Of a stretch of DNA of 64,000 nt, positions 59,885 to 64,000 are shown in pieces. The DNA comes from Pseudomonas sp. W4I3 (GTDB taxonomy: Bacteria > Pseudomonadota > Gammaproteobacteria > Pseudomonadales > Pseudomonadaceae). Position 1 is the first letter of the stretch. Each line of letters begins with the position of its first letter. The stretch covers positions 4,921,501 through 4,985,500 of the forward strand of contig NZ_JAUSXS010000001.1 of NCBI RefSeq assembly GCF_030816195.1, written 5' to 3'. The translations under genes and the position numbers were made by a program. The notes beneath the pieces are model-generated. The model did no database searches. It saw nothing but the letters and a program-made list of their open reading frames with translations, and had not been told where the DNA came from.

Positions 59885-61288
59885 ATGAGCGACCAGATAC
59901 CGGTACACGACGTTACCCCGCCTGCCAAAACCGTCGACCTCTACGCCGCACGCGAGAAAATCTACACCCGCGCCTTCACCGGGCTGTTTCGCAATCTGCG
60001 CATGCTCGGCGGTGCCGGTCTGTTCCTGCTGTACTTCGGCACGGTGTGGCTGAATTGGGGCGGTCACCAGGCAGTGTGGTGGAACCTGCCGGAGCGTAAA
60101 TTCTTCATTTTTGGCGCAACCTTCTGGCCGCAGGATTTCATTCTGCTGTCGGGCATCCTCATCGTCGCGGCGTTTGGCCTGTTCTTTATCACGGTGTACG
60201 CCGGTCGCGTCTGGTGCGGCTATACCTGCCCACAAAGCGTGTGGACGTGGATTTTCATGTGGTGCGAAAAGGTCACCGAAGGCGACCGCAACCAGCGCAT
60301 CAAGCTGGACAAGGCGCCGATGGGCGCCAACAAATTCCTGCGCAAGTTCAGCAAGCACACGCTGTGGCTGCTGATCGGTTTTGTCACCGGCATCACCTTC
60401 GTCGGCTACTTTTCACCGATCCGCGAACTGGTTTTCGACTTCTTCACCGGTCAGGCCGACGGCTGGTCGTATTTCTGGGTGGGTTTCTTCACCCTCGCCA
60501 CCTACGGCAACGCCGGTTGGCTGCGCGAACAGGTGTGCATCTACATGTGCCCCTATGCGCGTTTCCAGAGCGTGATGTTCGACAAGGACACGCTGATCGT
60601 TTCCTACGACCCACGCCGTGGCGAATTGCGCGGCCCGCGCAAGAAGGGGGCCGACTACAAGGCCCAAGGCCTGGGCGATTGCATTGACTGCACGATGTGC
60701 GTGCAGGTGTGCCCCACCGGCATCGACATCCGCGACGGCCTGCAAATCGAGTGCATCGGCTGCGCCGCCTGCATCGACGCCTGCGACAACATCATGGACA
60801 AGATGGAGTACCCGCGCGGCCTGATCAGCTATACCACCGAACACAATCTGTCCGGGCAGAAAACCCACAAGCTGCGCCCGCGCCTGATCGGTTACGCCCT
60901 GGTGTTGCTGGCAATGATCAGCCTGCTGGTGACCGCGTTCTTCATGCGCTCGCTGGTGGGCTTCGATGTGAGCAAGGACCGCGTGCTGTACCGCGAAAAC
61001 GCCGAAGGGCGCATCGAAAACGTCTACAGCCTGAAGATCATGAACAAGGACCAGCGCGACCACACCTACGTGCTCGACGCCGCCGGCTTGCCGGACCTCA
61101 AGCTGCAAGGCCGACGCGAAATCAAGGTGGCCGCCGGCGATATCGTCAGCCTGCCGGTCGAGTTGTCGAGTGCGCCCGAACAGCTGCCGTCCAGCACCAA
61201 CGAGGTGAGGTTCATCCTCGAAGACGCCGACGACACCAGCGTTCACATTGAAGCCAAGAGCCGATTCATCGGCCCCCAAGTTCGTTAA
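59885..61288 (+). CDS. ccoG: Cytochrome c oxidase accessory protein CcoG (FixG/RdxA)
   Basis: 467-residue membrane iron-sulfur protein that reduces Cu(II) for cbb3 assembly. The membrane helices include a GRVWCGYTCPQSVWTW loop. Two ferredoxin-type [4Fe-4S] motifs are present: CIDCTMCVQVCP and CIGCAACIDAC. A C-terminal periplasmic Ig-like domain follows. Of the two adjacent ATGs (59882 and 59885), 59885 is better spaced from GGGA and gives the common MSDQIPVHDV start. It is followed by ccoH after 15 bp. Confidence 0.94.
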   Translation: MSDQIPVHDVTPPAKTVDLYAAREKIYTRAFTGLFRNLRMLGGAGLFLLYFGTVWLNWGGHQAVWWNLPERKFFIFGATFWPQDFILLSGILIVAAFGLFFITVYAGRVWCGYTCPQSVWTWIFMWCEKVTEGDRNQRIKLDKAPMGANKFLRKFSKHTLWLLIGFVTGITFVGYFSPIRELVFDFFTGQADGWSYFWVGFFTLATYGNAGWLREQVCIYMCPYARFQSVMFDKDTLIVSYDPRRGELRGPRKKGADYKAQGLGDCIDCTMCVQVCPTGIDIRDGLQIECIGCAACIDACDNIMDKMEYPRGLISYTTEHNLSGQKTHKLRPRLIGYALVLLAMISLLVTAFFMRSLVGFDVSKDRVLYRENAEGRIENVYSLKIMNKDQRDHTYVLDAAGLPDLKLQGRREIKVAAGDIVSLPVELSSAPEQLPSSTNEVRFILEDADDTSVHIEAKSRFIGPQVR

Positions 61289-61303
61289 ACAGGGAACACA
61301 AGA

Positions 61304-61843
61304 ATGCCCGCAACCACTGCCGCAAGCCCCTGGTACAAGCACCTCTGGCCCTGGATCATCATCGGGATCCTGGCCTGCTCGGTGACGCTGACCTTGTCCA
61401 TGGTGACCATCGCGGTGAACCACCCGGACAACCTGGTCAACGACAACTATTACGAAGCCGGCAAAGGCATCAACCGCTCCCTGGACCGCGAGCGCCTGGC
61501 CCAGACCCTGCAGCTGCGCGGCAAGCTGCACCTGGACGAGCTAACCGGCGAAGTCGAGCTGCAGCTCACCGGCTACAGCAACCCGAACACGTTGGAGTTG
61601 AACCTGATCTCGCCGACCCAGCCAGAGAAGGATCGCAAGATCAACCTGACCCGCAGCGACAGCGAGCCCGGCCGCTACATCGGCCAGGTCACCGACAAGG
61701 TCGAAGGCCGCCGCTTCGTGGAATTGCTTGGCGTGGAAGGCGACAAGACCTGGCGCCTGTTCGAAGAAGAAGAGGTCAGCCACGACACGGATTTGCTGCT
61801 GGGCGATGAGCCGTTGCAAGGCGCCGAAGACCTGAAGAAGTAA
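61304..61843 (+). CDS. ccoH: cbb3 oxidase assembly protein CcoH (FixH)
   Basis: 179-residue protein with one N-terminal membrane helix (LWPWIIIGILACSVTLTLSMVTIAV) and the family motif NPDNLVNDNYYEAGKGINRSLDRERLA (here HPDNLVNDNYYEAGKGIN). FixH/CcoH is needed for cbb3 stability and binds CcoP. It lies between ccoG and ccoI. Confidence 0.92.
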   Translation: MPATTAASPWYKHLWPWIIIGILACSVTLTLSMVTIAVNHPDNLVNDNYYEAGKGINRSLDRERLAQTLQLRGKLHLDELTGEVELQLTGYSNPNTLELNLISPTQPEKDRKINLTRSDSEPGRYIGQVTDKVEGRRFVELLGVEGDKTWRLFEEEEVSHDTDLLLGDEPLQGAEDLKK

Positions 61844-61859
61844 AAGATCGCGCTTCGCG

Positions 61860-61925
61860 CATCGCCGGCACGCCCACTCCTACATTGGAACGCGATCCCT
61901 GTGGGAGTGGGCTTGCCCGCGATGA
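61860..61925. repeat. Degenerate REP-like pair
   Basis: CATCGCCGGCACGCCCACTC (from 61860) and the inverse-related GTGGGAGTGGGCTTGCCCGC before 61925, between ccoH and ccoI. Confidence 0.7.
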
Positions 61926-61954
61926 GGCCCTTCCAGCCACCAAAGATCCCGACC

Positions 61955-64000
61955 ATGACCACCCCCTGCTACCACTGCGCCCTGCCCGTCCCCTCCGGCA
62001 GCCGCTTCACCAGCGAAATCCTCGGCGAGCGCCGCGAGCTCTGCTGCCCGGGCTGCCAGGCGGTGGCCGAGGCGATTGTGGCGGGCGGGCTGGAAAGCTA
62101 TTACCAACACCGCAGCGAAGCCTCGGCCAATCCCGAGGCACTGCCGGTGCAACTGGTCGATGAACTGGCGCTGTACGACCGCGCCGATGTGCAAAAACCG
62201 TTTGTGCGTCACACGGGCGAACTCGCTGAAGCCACTCTGCTCATGGAAGGCATCAGTTGCGCGGCCTGTGGCTGGCTGATCGAGAAACACCTGCGCAAGC
62301 TGCCAGCGGTAGCCGAGGCGCGGCTGAACCTGTCCAACCACCGCCTGCATGTGCGCTGGGCCGACGGCCAGTTGCCGTTGAGCCAACTGCTCAGTGAACT
62401 GCGCCATATCGGCTATGCCGCCCACCCCTATCAAGCCGACCGAGCCGCCGAACAACTGGCCAGCGAAAATCGCCTGGCCCTGCGCCAGCTGGGCGTTGCC
62501 GGGTTGCTGTGGTTCCAGGCCATGATGGCAACCATGGCAACCTGGCCTGAATTCAGTATCGACCTCAGCCCCGAGTTGCATGTGATCCTGCGTTGGGTCG
62601 CGATGTTTCTTACAACCCCCATCGTGTTCTACAGCTGTGCGCCGTTTTTCAAAGGGGCGCTGCGCGACCTGCGCACGCGCCACCTGACCATGGACGTGTC
62701 GGTGTCCCTGGCCATTGGCGGGGCTTATCTGGCGGGGATCTGGACCGCGATCACCGGCGTTGGCGAGTTGTACTTCGATGCCGTCGGCATGTTCGCGTTG
62801 TTCCTGCTGGCCGGGCGCTACCTGGAGCGGCGTGCCCGCGAACGCACCGCCGCCGCCACTGCGCAGTTGGTCAACCTGCTGCCCGCTTCGTGCCTGCGCC
62901 TCACAGCGGACGGGCAGAGCGAACGCATCCTGCTCGGCGAGTTGGCCCTGGGTGATCGGGTGCTGGTGCATCCTGGCGCGGTGCTGCCAGCGGATGGCGT
63001 GATTCTCGAAGGCCAATCCAGCGTCGACGAATCCCTGCTCACCGGCGAATACCTGCCGCAGCCCCGGCATGTCGGCGATGCAGTGACTGCTGGCACGCTC
63101 AACGTCGAAGGCGCACTGACTGTCCAGGTGCGCGCCCTGGGCCATGACACGCGCCTGTCCGCCATCGTGCGCCTGCTGGAGCGTGCCCAGGCCGAGAAAC
63201 CGCGCCTGGCGCAGATCGCCGACCGTGCCGCGCAGTGGTTTTTGCTGGGCTCGCTGCTGGCGGCGGCCGTGATCGGCCTGGTGTGGTGGGAGATTGATGC
63301 ATCCCGGGCGTTCTGGATTGTATTGGCAATGCTGGTAGCGACCTGCCCGTGCGCCTTGTCCCTGGCGACCCCCACCGCCCTCACCGCCGCCACCGGCACC
63401 TTGCACACCCTTGGCCTGCTGCTGACCCGCGGCCATGTGCTTGAAGGCCTGAACCAGATCGACACGGTGATTTTCGACAAGACCGGCACGCTCACCGAAG
63501 GGCGCCTGGCGTTGCGCGCCATCCGGCCCTTGAGCGAACTGGACAGCGACCAGTGCCTGGGCCTCGCCGCGGCGCTGGAAAACCGTTCCGAACACCCGAT
63601 TGCCCGCGCTTTTGGGCGTGCGCCCCTGGCCGCCGATGACGTCTTGAGTCGCCCCGGCCTGGGCCTGGAGGGACGTGTGGGCGAGCGCCTGCTGCGCATC
63701 GGCCAACCCCGTTTTGTCTGTGAACTCAGCGCCAGCCCGGTCCCGGCATCCCCGGACGACGCCGGGCAATGGCTGCTGCTGGGCGATCAGCGCGGCGCGC
63801 TCGCCTGGTTCGTGCTCGACGACCGCCTGCGCAGCGATGCGCCGGCGCTGCTCGCCGCCTGCAAGGCGCGTGGCTGGCGCACGCTGCTGCTGTCGGGAGA
63901 CAGCTCGCCGATGGTCGCCAGTGTCGCTGCGCAGTTGGGCATTGATGAAGCGCACGGCGGCCTGCGTCCCGACGACAAGCTGCACGTGCTGCAACGTCTG
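61955..64000 (+). CDS. ccoI: Copper-translocating P1B-type ATPase CcoI/FixI (cut by window end)
   Basis: 682 codons are present from the ATG 61955; the C-terminus lies beyond the window. It exports copper for cbb3 assembly. An N-terminal metal-type cluster (C5-x2-C8, CCPGC at 30-34) precedes a heavy-metal domain with C102-x2-C105 (MEGISCAACGW). Further motifs: actuator SLLTGE, the copper-path motif C464-P-C466 (VATCPCALSLATP), phosphorylation site D508-KTGT and the nucleotide-binding histidine-proline EHPIARAF. It follows ccoH as in the fixGHIS/ccoGHIS operons; ccoS should follow outside the window. Confidence 0.95.
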   Translation, partial: MTTPCYHCALPVPSGSRFTSEILGERRELCCPGCQAVAEAIVAGGLESYYQHRSEASANPEALPVQLVDELALYDRADVQKPFVRHTGELAEATLLMEGISCAACGWLIEKHLRKLPAVAEARLNLSNHRLHVRWADGQLPLSQLLSELRHIGYAAHPYQADRAAEQLASENRLALRQLGVAGLLWFQAMMATMATWPEFSIDLSPELHVILRWVAMFLTTPIVFYSCAPFFKGALRDLRTRHLTMDVSVSLAIGGAYLAGIWTAITGVGELYFDAVGMFALFLLAGRYLERRARERTAAATAQLVNLLPASCLRLTADGQSERILLGELALGDRVLVHPGAVLPADGVILEGQSSVDESLLTGEYLPQPRHVGDAVTAGTLNVEGALTVQVRALGHDTRLSAIVRLLERAQAEKPRLAQIADRAAQWFLLGSLLAAAVIGLVWWEIDASRAFWIVLAMLVATCPCALSLATPTALTAATGTLHTLGLLLTRGHVLEGLNQIDTVIFDKTGTLTEGRLALRAIRPLSELDSDQCLGLAAALENRSEHPIARAFGRAPLAADDVLSRPGLGLEGRVGERLLRIGQPRFVCELSASPVPASPDDAGQWLLLGDQRGALAWFVLDDRLRSDAPALLAACKARGWRTLLLSGDSSPMVASVAAQLGIDEAHGGLRPDDKLHVLQRL

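Noticed and set aside
61880..63994. 704-codon open frame antisense to ccoI
   Set aside because: Shadow caused by GC-rich codon use. Composition is His/Gln/Arg/Ala-rich with no recognisable fold, while the sense frame is an unmistakable P-type ATPase.

Overview
The window is GC-rich chromosomal DNA of a Pseudomonas from the P. fluorescens group. Gene content, gene order (cysM-rlmD-relA; gbuR/gbuA with two transporters; aer followed by two ccoNOQP operons and ccoGHI) and at least eleven REP/REPIN-like hairpins between genes all point there. No tRNA, rRNA, CRISPR array, prophage or transposase gene was seen.

Layout. 1-3.4 kb (minus): 5' part of relA, then rlmD (broken by a one-base frameshift) and cysM. 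3.5-9.6 kb: tapT, the LysR regulator gbuR, and the divergent guanidinobutyrate operon (gbuA, an NTF2-like protein, an NCS1-type permease, a sodium:solute symporter). 9.7-17.4 kb: a 691-residue fusion of a PdxB-like dehydrogenase domain and a DAO-like flavoprotein domain, a 40-residue conserved ORF, a LysR/MFS pair, an NCS1 permease, a DUF2177 membrane protein and an S1-domain RNA-binding protein. 17.7-23.6 kb: small conserved proteins, an outer-membrane porin-like protein, a lipoprotein, a DEAD-box helicase and an MscS-family channel.

23.9-30.2 kb is the most unusual segment. It holds a compact plus-strand operon: a haem-oxygenase-like diiron oxidase fused to a cupin, a Rieske ferredoxin, an MFS transporter, an ATP-grasp ligase (frameshifted) and a free-standing B3/B4 aminoacyl-tRNA-editing domain. 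A minus-strand EamA exporter plus Lrp-type regulator converges on it. I read this as an undescribed pathway that makes, ligates and exports an amino-acid-derived metabolite, with the B3/B4 protein as a possible self-protection factor. That function is inference; the domains are visible in the sequence.

30.4-50.2 kb is mostly housekeeping and accessory: azoR, LysR, a decayed alpha/beta hydrolase, ppiA, an ABC exporter, aqpZ, a brnTA toxin-antitoxin module flanked by a perfect 28-bp direct repeat, a GNAT/FemAB-like protein, a porin, an ECF sigma/anti-sigma pair, a FabH-like synthase, hrpA, a small PPxY-motif ORF, aceK, a DMT transporter and a CPBP protease.

50.2-64 kb is the microaerobic respiration block: the Aer aerotaxis receptor, two complete cbb3 oxidase operons (ccoNOQP twice) and the assembly genes ccoG, ccoH and ccoI (cut by the window end). 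FNR/ANR-like sites and two matching GCGAC-N5-GTCGC palindromes (resembling RegA/PrrA/RoxR sites) lie in the upstream regions, so both redox regulators probably act on this block.
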